Source: Thereva unica (Eukaryota > Arthropoda > Insecta > Diptera > Therevidae). From it: a stretch of DNA of 64,000 nt. Within the stretch, counting starts at the first letter, position 1; each line of letters begins with the position of its first letter. Below the pieces are notes generated by a model. That model was not told the DNA's origin. It searched no databases and saw only the letters and a program-made list of their open reading frames with translations. Location: NCBI GenBank assembly GCA_949987705.1, contig OX465286.1:13405676-13469675 (forward strand), given 5' to 3'. The translations under genes and the position numbers were made by a program. Positions 46,950-58,482 of the stretch are shown in pieces.

Positions 46950-48300
46950 AATGAAGGTTTTGGCAAAGGGAAAACTCTTGAGTCATCAAACTAAATGTCC
47001 GAATTATTTTGTTATTTTTAGTGCGTGCTAAAAGCGTGTTTTTTAGTTTTTTAAACTATTATTTCTTATGGATGGTGTTTTAAGGATCGACAGACACACG
47101 TCATTTTGTTCTTTGTTTGTTTCCCTCCTTGTCTCATGAAATATCCGCAATAAATATAAATAAAATTAAAATTAGATAAAAATATTTACACTATATAACA
47201 CATAAATGGTAATATACAAATTTGGTTTAGGTTTCAGTTTTTTATACAATAATTTTATTGTTTTTTTTTCCGGTAATAACAAAGAAAAAAAATTGTTTTA
47301 ATTTTTTAAATAATTTTTGCAACAAAACAATTTACACGTTTTTTTTTTAAATATTAAAAACAATAAATAAATTTAAAATTATTACTCATATACTTAATAA
47401 TAAATATAAATTTTTTCATCTGTTTGCATTATGTGTTTGTGTGTGTGTATGTATGTGATTTTTCGTTTTTTTTTTGTTTTTTGATTTCTCGACCATTTTT
47501 TTTCGTTGTTGAATTTAATTTGAAAATTTTTTCGTAACATGTTTTTTTAGTATGTATTTTTTGTTTTTACGTTTGTTTTTTTTTAAATAAAAATACATTT
47601 TAAATTAATTATAAAATTTTAGTTGAAAAAGTTTTTGTTTTTTTCCCATTTTTTTTTTACATTTTGTTTTGTTTTTAATAATTTTTAAGATTAAATATTG
47701 GTAATATTGCTTTTAAATTTTCTTAAATCTTTTTCTTATGCCTTTTTTGTTTAGTTTTCATCATTTCTCTCGTGACTTATATTTGTGCTCTTTAGTTTTT
47801 TTTTTTAGTTTAATTAGTTTTTTTTTTTTAATTATTTTTAATTTTTATTTTCACAGCCAATGTTTAGAACACAAATATTTTTTTTTGTTTTAAAGTTTTT
47901 TTTTTTATTAATTTTTCATAGTTCTGTCTGTTTTTGTTTTGTTTGTTTGTTTTTTTGTTTTTATATTATTATTTTGTCTCGCCACGGTATTTGTTATTTT
48001 TTCGATTTTCTTTTTTTAATAGTTAAAGGATTTAACTTTTTCCTGTTTTTTTTTGTTATTAGTTTTAAACAACTATTTTTATTTATTAAATTTCTTTTAT
48101 TAATTTTGAAAATGTAATTAAAGAAAAATCACAACTAAAACGCTTGTTTTTATAATTCGTAGTACATTTTAAACAAACTCTTAAGGAATAAAAAAAAAGT
48201 ACAGAGTTGATAGTAGTTAATATTTTTGTTGTTGTTGTTTTTGGAAAAATAAAATAAAATTTAGGCTTCAAGAGCCGCAATCCCAATATGTTAATTAATC
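46950..48300. other. T-rich low-complexity DNA
   Basis: Long runs of T broken by short G or A interruptions on the plus strand, especially 47,200-48,120, with strong strand asymmetry. Open frames here (for example 47860-48117) are Phe-rich composition artefacts. No gene recognised. Confidence 0.8.
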
Positions 48301-48417
48301 GTGCTGAAGGCATGAATAGTAGTACTGCGTCAGTGTACTATCAATAACGTTGAGTTCTGGGACAGGGACGGCGCTTTCATAGGTGCGTCTGGTGCATTTA
48401 CACCAGAGTTGGCCAAA

Positions 48418-48745
48418 AGTCTTTAACATTAACCAATTAATTTGAAATTTGGTATACGTTGGTCTTTGGGTTCGGTGATCACGAATTTATTGTCAATTTT
48501 TCCATAAACAAGATGGCGGCTTCAAAATGGCGACGCGCAAAGTGGTTAAATATCCTTCAATTTCTATAAAACTTGGTATACGCAGGTTTTTTGGGTCCCT
48601 GATTACGAATTTAGTGTCCATTTTTTCATAAACAATATGGCGGCTTCAAAATGGCGACTAAATTAAGTGAAATATCCTTCAATTGCTACAAAACTTGATA
48701 CACGGAGGTTTTTCGGGTCGCTGATTTCGAATTTAGCGGCCTTTT
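48418..48745. repeat. ~124-bp minisatellite, about 2.6 copies, ATGGCGG core
   Basis: Units contain CCTTCAATTKCTAYAAAACTTG, GGTATACGCAGG, TTACGAATTTAGTGTC, CATAAACAAGATGGCGG and CTTCAAAATGGCGAC. The ATGGCGG positions 48513 and 48637 are 124 bp apart. The last unit is partial and lacks the ATGGCGG box. Confidence 0.88.
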
Positions 48746-48784
48746 TTTTTAATAAAAAAATAAAATTTTAAATAAAAACTTGTA

Positions 48785-49575
48785 AGGAAATCACTCCTGA
48801 AAATATTAACCATGTAGTCCAACAAAGTCCAACGCAATTTTTGACTACCACCTGCTGCTAGCGAGCCAAAGATGGAGAACACTGGAGACCTGCACTATCT
48901 CTAGGGCGACCTGGCCGACTTATAACAAGGGGAAAACAATGGGCCTCTTAAACAGATCCCGACGGGATATTGCCAGAATCACGGCAGTCATTACGGGACA
49001 TTGGCCTATAGGAGACCACGCTGCCAAGTTGGGCATCCCGTATAATATCTCTTGTCGTAGCTGCGGGGAGACGAACGAGAGAGAAACACTTGTTCACTTC
49101 CTGTGTAAGTGCCCGGCTTTAGCTAAAGTCAGGCAGCGCACACTAGGCAGGTACTTTTTGGAAGACTTAAAAGAGATTTCCAGACTGGAGATCAGATCAC
49201 TGTTAAGCTTCCTAAATTCCGCAGGATGGCTTTAGGCATCCGTCACATCCGACCAAACAACCACTTTACATAAGGTACACAAGTTTGAGGCAACAAAACG
49301 GCGCGCCAAGCGCTAATTGGGCCTCCGGTCGCACTGGAGGCAGCCCTTCACCTACCTACCTACCTACCAACAAAGGATGTATTGAACGTCTGATGATCTT
49401 TACAAGTCGCAAATAAGTGGATACGAGTATTTTAAATCTTTAAAACGGAAAATTCAGAACTTTTTTTTGCAAATAATAGTATAATGTACAAATTTTTGAA
49501 ACACTAGTTTATGATAACACTTACCATTTAACATGCATTTGCCAAAAAAACTGATATTTTGACCCTAAAACTCCT
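48785..49575 (-). repeat. Diverged arm of the long-inverted-repeat element, interrupted by a LINE
   Basis: ATCACTCCTGAAAATATTA, CCAACAAAG, then after the LINE GATGATCTTTACAAGTCG, GAGTATTTTAA and CTGATATTTTGACCCT follow the right arm of 21401-24964 (24568-24830) in order. Only one arm is present, so this is an older, partial copy. Confidence 0.78.
48828..49366 (+). pseudogene. I/R1/jockey-type LINE 3' end with 9-bp target duplication
   Basis: The frame 48939-49235 encodes a LINE C-terminal module: ITAVITGHWPIGDHAAKLGI, then CRSCGETNERETLVHFLCKC, a Cys/His knuckle after the RNase H domain, and a short Leu-rich end. The 3' end is GGGCCTCCGGTCGCACTGG followed by a CCTA microsatellite. CCAACAAAG flanks the insertion (48819-48827 and 49367-49375), and the interrupted arm sequence is contiguous without it. 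The copy is 5'-truncated to 539 bp. Confidence 0.85.
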
Positions 49576-50480
49576 AGATGAAGAGTAGAAAATCGGTAGA
49601 CTTTATAACCCTTTATAAGAACCCTAAAAGGAAGCTCTCTGCCACATTCATTTCAGCCTGTACCCAATCATTTCCGCTGTTTCGCTTTTTGTTTAATTTT
49701 ACTTTCCCTCGTTCAAGAACTAGTCATAAAATGTTTGTCCAAGAAAGTTTTCACTTGGTAGTGGGTCACCAGTGAGATATAAGAAGCAGCATTTAAGTAT
49801 TTAAATACGCACGCGTCGCAACTATCGCTAACTGGTGAAAGTGCGACCATAACCTGCACTGGAAGCTGTCCTGAAAAGAATGGACTAATTTGATCGGGCC
49901 TACCAAGCCAAAAAGTAAAGTTATCGTGTTGAGGGCTGCATGCCAGTGGGTAGGTTTTGCACCGTAGTTTAAGGATCTCCTCATGGCACCGGGCGCACCC
50001 AGTTGTATAATGCCTTATTCTGATATTGAGGCTCAGGATGGATGCTTTTGTGAACTCCTTCCCTACAGAGCAAAGACAAGACGACTGCCTTGAACCCGGT
50101 TAGCCAAGAAGCAAACCTACATAGGCAGTCGCCGGCCACTCTGCCCAAAGTTTCTGGGCTCGCAGCACCAGTTCCTATTTAATCTAAGGGGAACAATGCC
50201 ATCAACCAGGGACATAAGAACCCCAGGAGAAGAAAATAAAAAGAAAAGTGAAATTGCAATTACCGTCGTACTAGGACAAGAACGAGAGCTGTAGTGGAAT
50301 TGGGGAGCCCACGGAGCATACCCGGGCCTATTTTCGTGAATTTATTCCGGGAAGACCGAAGGCAGGACTGCGATCGGGAACCAGGGAAGCTTGAACAATC
50401 AAGCCACTAGGCACTGGGGGTGTATTGCAATAGGCCAAGCGAATGGCCGCGGTTCTTTTGGACCCAATATCTCACCATAA
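49576..50480. other. Interior of hAT-C copy 2, no gene recognised
   Basis: GGCACCGGGCGCACCCAGTTG at 49985 is the hAT-C subterminal motif, displaced from its CAGGG terminus by the insertions to its left. The sequence 50000-50480 is of moderate GC content and looks like an old coding transposon segment, but I could not assign it. Confidence 0.4.
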
Positions 50481-51164
50481 AAAAAAACAAAAACAATTAC
50501 TCATGAAGTGAATGAACAGACCTTCTTCTTCGAGAATCAGAAGTAAAAATTAACTAAAAAAGCCCGCTAAGTGAGTGGCAAATCATTTACTCTGTTCTGG
50601 AGAACTTTTTTAAAATTCTTCACAAAGTGCCATATCAACTCATTGCGCGCTGTTGGAGCACTTTTAAATCTTGTTCCAACATTTGTTAAAAGAGGCAAAT
50701 GAATGAAATGTAGGGAACAAAATCCCAAATTGTTACAATAAGGCAATGAAAAATGGCGAATCAGATCTTGGTTGGTTTGTTAAATTGAAAAAAAAATCAT
50801 CTTGGACTTTGTGGTAAACTTTTTTCTGGTTCTTTATATTGCGATAAAAAAATGAAGGGGCACAATACGACATTATGCACCGGGCGCAAAAAAAACCAAG
50901 CACCGGCCCTGGTTCTGGATAACACGCGAGCTCCGGCTTAACTTGGGCAGGGGTGAACCCGTCAATATAATGGCGTAGTTGACATAAGATACTAAACAGG
51001 TCACAGTGCCTGCAAAGATGTCTTTTTTTTATGTGACACACTAGAGACTTAGGGAAGGCCCCTTTGTACTGTCGACCATGTATTTATTTTTGAAATGTCG
51101 AACAGCAGCTCTAGTCAGAAGATAGAGAGAGAAGTGAAGGATAGAACTGTCACAACCTAGCTGC

Positions 51165-51481
51165 GGTATTTTTATTTCACCTACTCCCAACCATTTCGCG
51201 ACTCTGACATCAGGGCATCGAGAACAACTCGCTGGAGTGTTATGCCTCCTGAAACGAGTTGAATCTCATCAACCAACCGAAGACATGCGCTTGGTGGAGC
51301 GGGGAAGAGAACTAGAGAAGGCTATGACAGGAGGAATCAGGAATGCAAAGAGGGAAGAAGAAAGAAGGAAAGTTATGTAGGCGGGAAATTGGGAAAGGCT
51401 AGGACCGTGGCACCGCCGGGAATCAAACCCGGGACCTCTGGGGATAGTAGTCAGGCGCCTTACCCCTAGACTACCGAGGCC
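51165..51481 (-). mobile_element. tRNA-derived SINE
   Basis: On the minus strand, from 51480, GCCTCGGTAGTCTAGGGGTA has a good A box (TAGTCTAGGGG) and a pairing D arm. GGTTTGATTCC, one mismatch from the B-box consensus, lies in a perfect 5-bp T stem. The acceptor and anticodon stems no longer pair, so this is not a working tRNA. The body of about 240 bp ends in an A-rich tail, AAATAAAAATA, near 51165. Confidence 0.72.
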
Positions 51482-51757
51482 TGTTTGTCTCTCAAATAAA
51501 AGAAGAAAAATAAAGTACCAACAGCTCAAGTTCACAATAACAATCACAGACTATTTTTCAAAGAGGCTCTCTGTATGTCTGTCTGTCCGTCTGTGACCTT
51601 CTTTCATCTCTGAAAGTACTGTCGCTACAGACTTGGGCCATATCTCAAATTATAGCTCTTGATCAAGAGACCTAAAACTGAGAAAATGATCTGGAAATTC
51701 CAACCGGAAGTATATTTAACGACAAAAAAGAGATTTCTAATAAAGTACATATATCGG

Positions 51758-51825
51758 TAGCCTAGAGCTAAACGCGCTGCAATCCTATCCCGGGGAAACA
51801 AGTTCAATCCTCGGACGCGCAATGG
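51758..51825 (+). mobile_element. Second tRNA-like SINE head, degraded
   Basis: TAGCCTAGAGC (A-box-like, 51758-51768) and AGTTCAATCCT (B-box-like, two mismatches, 51801-51811) are spaced as in a tRNA. The flanking CTCGGACGCGC resembles the T-stem exit. No full cloverleaf forms. Confidence 0.5.
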
Positions 51826-51974
51826 TGAAATATAATTTTTTTTTTTACTTCTGTGGAACATTTTTTGAATCTATCACCAAATTATATTATTTAATAATGA
51901 TACTCAGGAGAACATAAACATTTACTTAATTAAAAGTGAAAAAATATTATTTTCTTGATTTTTTATGGTCATCC

Positions 51975-52040
51975 AGTCTAAACTGTTATTCAACAGAAAG
52001 AATACCATGTAAAAGCGTAATTAGTGGCGCTAGTCTCTAG
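51975..52040 (+). repeat. Dispersed repeat shared with 21097-21166
   Basis: GTTATTCAACAGAAAG, CCATG, and GTAATTAGTGGCG keep the order and spacing of the segment at 21097-21166. It may be the tail of an unidentified retroelement. Confidence 0.55.
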
Positions 52041-52058
52041 GCACAACATCCCACTAGT

Positions 52059-52350
52059 TTAATTTGGTCCTATGAAGCCCCATCCCTTGCTGATTGCCGC
52101 TTGGCTGTCAGAGAAGATAAAAATATATTTGTTTAGCATAGGCCCTTCATAAGTTTTTGTCAGTGCATGACAATTTATATAAAATTCATTCTCCTTGAAA
52201 AAAAACCCCATACTACACTTAGTACATTCACCGGAAAATCCCAGGACACACACACACACACCTAAATCTATCTTGAAGCTCCCCGTATGCACCATACGAA
52301 TCCTGTGACCCCGCGACGACGACCTTCGCCCAGGGAGCCACTCTTTCACA
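52059..52350 (-). pseudogene. LINE RNase H fragment, degraded
   Basis: The antisense frame contains IFIFSDSQAAIS, matching the [IV]-x-[IV]-xSDSQAA[IL] motif of LINE RNase H domains, preceded by KEWLPGRRSSSRGHRIRM. A CA dinucleotide run (52250-52261) sits inside. Only about 95 codons remain. Confidence 0.5.
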
Positions 52351-53242
52351 GCCTTAATGCAACGGTTATAGCAGATTTCTCTTCATTTCGAAGCGGGTGC
52401 AGTATCAAATTGAGAAAATATCGTGTCTCCAGCTCTGCGTTCGGCATTCGGCAAGGTGCAAATATACCTCGGTGAAGATAAGCTATTCTTTCAACTATTC
52501 TTTCAATATATCCATGTTTTGTAACATAAGTCCCACAAACCATTTTTTGTTTTGTTCCCAGGCCAAACCGACGCAGTACCTAGTCCTGTTTGTTTTAAAA
52601 TAAATTTGTTTTAAAGCAACAATTTTATATATTAACTACTATCACCCGTTTACATTTTGCTATTAATTTGCTTGAATTCATTCTCGTTTATATTTTATTT
52701 CAAAATTCTGACCAGGAATTTTGATATATAAAATTGTTTGTTTGTGTGTTTTTTTATAAGGTTTTTTTCTGTTATTATGATAAGACACTAATTTTCTTCA
52801 ATGAAAGTTTGTTTTTAATAAAATATTTCTATGTTATTTTTTTTTTTAATTCATAATATTTCAACTGTAAGTACGCGTTTTAAAATTCATTCCACAAAAA
52901 CGTATCGAGAGAAATTGGCTTGATTAGCTTTTGTAAGTTTTATATTCAACGAGGATAAAATCTTTTGGTGGATTTTATCATAAACATCAACTTAGTTTAT
53001 CCTACATAAAAAATCCATATGATTTTGGGGATTATATCATAATATATGAATTCGTCGCTCCCTGTAGCATTCGATTGAATGCCATTTATGGCACATAAAA
53101 CTTCAGCGTGGTTTACGCAGCGGAAACTAAATCCATTAGACGACGACAGAGGAACATGCGTAATACGGACAGAGTTACTTGAAGTAAAGTGCGAATTCAG
53201 ACTTTCGGCATCGAAGTCATGGGCTATAGGCTCTTTTTTTGA
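52351..53242. other. No recognisable gene
   Basis: AT-rich sequence with short frames lacking motifs. GATTTTATCATAAA and GATTATATCATAA at about 52970-53042 are loosely repeated. Confidence 0.45.
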
Positions 53243-54180
53243 TTATACCCCTAACTTACTTAAGTTATTCCATAGTTTCTTCGGTGGCAGAGTCGGGTTG
53301 AGTCGGCATGCGTAGAAATTTCGCTTGGCCGTGGTGTTATTACGGAGTCGTTTATAAGAGTTTTTGGCACTTTCGGTTTTTAGTTTTACGAATCTTTTAT
53401 AGAGAAACTCCCGCTCAATAATTAAGGACTGAATTTCAGGACTGAACCAAGGCTTAGATTTTTCCGTAATGGGTTTTGTTCGAATAGGAACATACTCATC
53501 AAACAAGGACTGCATAAGCCCCTCAAAAAACTTGGTCTTATCATTAACGTCAGACAATGTGAAAATGTTTTCCCAAGCTAACCCCTCACAACATTCAACT
53601 AGACTACGACGATCAGTGTAAGTAAAGTCACGGTAAGTAATTGTTTTAGCAGGTTGAGATCCCACTGGAATATTGCAACAGACAAATAATAGATCATGGT
53701 CTAGGAAACTCGGAGCGGAAATTTGGTTCTGAAAGACAATTTGGACGTCTGTCACTGGTGAGTAGCAGATCAAGTTGTGATGGATGTGTTGCTTTAAAAT
53801 AGGTAGGCAGAGCATTAATTGTATTTAAACCAAAACGGTGCATAGTATAAAGAAATTGCTGCTGTTGGCCACACGACTTTAAAAGATTCACATTAAAGTC
53901 TCCACCAACTAAGAGATTAGTGTATCTCCGCGAGGAGTTATCTATCGCTTGTTCCAGCTCGAAGAAATTATCCGTATTAAACAAACCAGGCGGACAATAG
54001 ACAGATATGAGAAGAATTTTCTCCGAGTTGCAGGACAGTTCAACGCCCAAGAATTCAATCACGGACGTGTTTTGGAGTGACAGACAATTTTAGCATTGAG
54101 GAAATCTTTGAAGTAGCAACCCCTCCACCAATACGATCCCGACGATCGCACAGGGGTCTGAAATCCTCAAAACCTGGACA
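53243..54180 (-). pseudogene. Jockey-type LINE endonuclease domain, frameshifted
   Basis: From 54180 downwards: CDRRDRIGGGVA (endonuclease start), then ILLISVYCPP, NLLVGGDFNVNLL (GDFN box) and SQLDLLLTS in the frame 53694-54062. A frameshift leads to FLDHDLLF (degraded SDH box) and the linker KPITEKSKPWFSPEIQSLII and KRLRNNTTAKRNFYACRL in 53243-53815. These are APE-endonuclease and post-endonuclease motifs of jockey-group LINEs. No RT follows, and the piece stops at KLWNNLSKLGV. A fragment related to its start may lie inverted near 54985-55030. Confidence 0.83.
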
Positions 54181-54204
54181 AAATTAATTTAATACCGTAA
54201 GAAA

Positions 54205-54440
54205 AATTATTTTTTTATGAAAATCGGTATATGCTGAGTAAGAAACCGTTATCAGATTTTACAAAAACAAAATGGCGGATCCAATATGGCGACCAACTTT
54301 ATGACAAATTAAGCAAATTTGATGAAAATCGGTATATATGGGGCTTTTCAGGGACACTGAATAAGAATCCGTTATCAGATTTAAAAAAAAAACAAAATGG
54401 CGCATCCAACATGGCGACCAACCTTGTTCATAATTAACTG
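54205..54440. repeat. ~125-bp minisatellite, two copies, ATGGCG core
   Basis: GAAAATCGGTATATG, GTTATCAGATTTA, ACAAAATGGCGGATCC and AATATGGCGACCAAC recur about 125 bp apart. It has the same design as the arrays at 46041 and 48418: a TGAAA[AT]-type start followed by paired ATGGCG boxes. Confidence 0.82.
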
Positions 54441-55203
54441 AATTGAATGAAATTATGTAATACTGGGTGTTCGGAGTCATATGGCAAATATGTAGTAACC
54501 GTGGTGGATAAAATGACATGGAGCAAGCAGGAGCAGCTGATTTTTTTATATGTTTTGCAGAGATGATTAATAAACAATTACATGCGTATTTTATAGTGGA
54601 AGTCGGTGGAAGTTTGTTTGTACTTATAAGCCGAATCGTTATTCAAATCACCACAATTTACTACATTTTTGATCATAAATAAACAATAAAATTATTTATT
54701 TATGTTTAATTTCAATAACACAGTATAATTGTACTTACTTCCTGGAGAAGAATCCATTTTACACAACAGGTAAACGTACCTACTGAAATCTACACGCGAA
54801 AACCTAACACGTGCTTTTGCTCCGAGAGAACGCCCTGCCTTTAGCTAGCGTGTTCGATGCTCACTTTCCAAATGGAATGCAAAAGAGATTTCGAACATCT
54901 GCCTCTTACCAAGGGCCCTGAACGACTCCAGGGGGGGGCCACTATACCTAACCCACGTGAAAAAAGTCCCTAAATATAAACTTTCGGTACTTTTGCCCAG
55001 GTTTGGGGGATTTCAGACCACTGTGGATCGTTGAGAAACACCCGATAACCATCAAGGGATAAGAAAGAGGATGGAACTGAGGCATTCATTCACTGCCCAT
55101 TGAAAAGGTATTTGGGATTCCCAATTGTTTTGGCGCACGCCATACTAGTGGTTTATGAGTGCAGCGAGACGCACCGGATTGCAGCGAGCTGATAAAATAA
55201 AAA
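54441..55203. other. No recognisable gene
   Basis: Contains a G tract near 54934 and GCCCAGGTTTGGGGGATTTCAG at about 54986, which resembles the inverted start of the LINE endonuclease fragment at 54150-54190. Otherwise nothing recognised. Confidence 0.4.
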
Positions 55204-55209
55204 TATGTA

Positions 55210-55466
55210 AGTAGGTATTAGGACGATTGGGCATGTGAACTGGGTCACGGGGTGGGAACTAGGTCACGGCCATTTACCTTGAGACTGGCCACCGTGGAAA
55301 CTGGGTCACAGCTTACTGACCTAGGACTTTGAGGCAGATTTGTTACCAGTCTCAAGGTCAATGACCGTGACCCAGTTTCGACGGTGGCCAGTCTCAAGGT
55401 AAATGGCCGTGACCTATTTCCCACCACGTGACCCAGTTTACATGCCCAATCGTCCTAATACCTACT
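55210..55466. mobile_element. 257-bp palindromic element with 6-bp target duplication
   Basis: Starts AGTAGGTATTAGGACGATTG and ends with its near-exact reverse complement. The arms continue inwards for over 100 bp (AACTGGGTCAC, GGCCATTTACCTTGAGACTGG). It is flanked by TATGTA on both sides (55204-55209, 55467-55472). It also contains short internal repeats of TGACCCAGTTT. The element is almost all stem, leaving a small loop near 55310-55350. Confidence 0.85.
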
Positions 55467-55479
55467 TATGTAGTTTTAA

Positions 55480-57162
<1,683 letters not shown>

Positions 57163-57556
57163 TAGATTTCATTTATAGCGACCTCCTTTATAACGACATT
57201 TCGTTTATAACACGTCGAAAATGTGAAATAAAAAATGGTTCTTAATCTATTTGTAAATAGAAAAATATTTGGTTATAACATCTTTATGTGGAAAACCCAA
57301 GCTTAGGTATCACCCTTTGTACTAACAGTCTGTCATGTCGTTCAGGTCATGGTTCAGTGTCTAGTAGCAAGCTTGGTTTGAAAGATAGAAAAGAGAATGA
57401 TAGGATTAAGGGGGGGGGGGCTCTGGGGGGTGTTGGAGCAGGTGGCGATGAACCTTACGTTTGAACTGTTGGGTGTTGTACGAGTTCGGGAAAACTGACT
57501 GTGGAAGATTATTCCACAGTCGAGTTGTTCTATTCATAAACGAACTTCTATACCTC

Positions 57557-57757
57557 TTCAATTTCAAATTGGGACTAAACAATTTCAAATTGGCACTAAA
57601 CAATTTCAAATTGGGAATAAACAATTTCAAATTGGCACTAAACAATTTCAAATTGGGAATAAACAATTTCAAATTGGCACTAAACAATTTCAAATTGGGA
57701 ATAAACAATTTCAGATTGGGAACAAGCAATTTCAAATTGGGACCAAACAATTTGAAG
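57557..57757 (+). repeat. Left minisatellite terminus, about nine 21-bp units
   Basis: Units of CAATTTCAAATTGGxAxTAAA. Variants GGGAATAAA and GGCACTAAA alternate over most of the array, giving a 42-bp higher period. Frames such as NNFKLGLNNFKLAL are translations of the repeat. Confidence 0.95.
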
Positions 57758-57884
57758 TAATAAATGAACTACTATCAGTAAAAATTGAAGTGTTAATTAT
57801 TTTTATTAAGTTTGGAATAAATAAACAGAGATAACAATATAAAAACATTATTTGAAAACGAGCATCTATCATATTTAATGTATC

Positions 57885-58290
57885 GGGTATGAACCTTTGA
57901 ACGATGGGCGATATATTTTGTGCAGTTCACATCTGTTTGATTTCATTAACCATTGTAAACGATATTCGGCTTGAGTCATATTAGCCCTGTCTTAACCGGT
58001 TAGAGTTGGGTGGCATTTGTATTGCTAATTCTCTTTTAATGTTAGCTTGACCAAGTGTGCTCGATAGCATTAAACATTGGACTATAGGGTCCAAGTCTAA
58101 GTAATCGATGACCAACAAATTCATTTTCTTGAAACACTTCTTCGATGTGGGCATAAAAAGGCATGACAAGGCGCATTATCAATAACTAATACAATATTTG
58201 TCGGATACATATTTTGAGACAATGGCTAACAAAGTCCTTGACCTCTGGCTTCATAAAAGCACTCTTCCTAATTTCATGATGAACTAAACC
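57885..58290 (-). pseudogene. DDE transposase relic (IS630/Tc1/mariner type)
   Basis: On the minus strand PTNIVLVIDNAPCHAF (second catalytic Asp in IDNAPCH, about 58170-58195) is followed, after one frameshift, by HIEEVFQENEFVGHRLLRLG and PYSPMFNAIEHTW (third acidic residue in AIEH, about 58060). The Asp-to-Glu spacing is about 38 residues. NIKRELAIQM follows. Upstream there is IRKSAFMKPEVKDFVSHC. The N-terminal DNA-binding part and first Asp are absent or unrecognisable. It supports the TA-targeting superfamily inferred from the ends. Confidence 0.85.
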
Positions 58291-58482
58291 CATAAGTCCC
58301 AATTTGAAATTGTTAAGTCTCAATTTGAAATTGTTAAGTCTCAATTTGAAATTGTTTAGTCCCAATTTGAAATTGTTTAGTCCCAATTTGAAATTGTTTA
58401 GTCCCAATTTGAAATTGTTTAGTCCCAATTTGAAATTGTTTAATCCCAATTTGAATTTGTTTAGTGCCAATTTGAAGTTGAA
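58288..58482 (-). repeat. Right minisatellite terminus, about nine 21-bp units
   Basis: The inverse unit GTCCCAATTTGAAATTGTTTA repeated. It is more uniform than the left array, most units having the GGGACT form, and the last unit has the distinct GGCACT form. Confidence 0.95.

Larger units (their letters stand above)
48363..50911. mobile_element. hAT family C, copy 2, inverted and filled with insertions
   Basis: The left end CAGGGACGGCGCTTTCATAG matches the inward-read right end of copy 1. The right end TGCGCCCGG (inverted) through ACCGGCCCTG matches the inverted left end of copy 1. Flanks are GTTCTGGGA (48354-48362) and GTTCTGGA (50912-50919), an 8-bp duplication with one extra G. Between about 50500 and 50900 it shares internal sequence with 36480-36600 in opposite orientation (GAGTTGATAT, CTCCAGA). 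The interior contains the 48418 array, the long-arm fragment and a LINE. Confidence 0.75.

Noticed and set aside
50600..50919. GTTCTGGA at 50602 as the second target duplication of the hAT ending at 50911
   Set aside because: No CAG terminus follows it; the better partner is GTTCTGGGA at 48354 next to CAGGGACGGCGC, which matches the family-C right end.
51408..51481. Functional tRNA gene on the minus strand
   Set aside because: The D and T arms fold, but the acceptor and anticodon stems do not pair, and the A/B boxes sit at the head of a longer SINE with an A-rich tail.
55245..55427. 60-codon frame in the 257-bp palindrome
   Set aside because: Lies entirely within an inverted repeat and reads similar peptides from both arms; no coding evidence.
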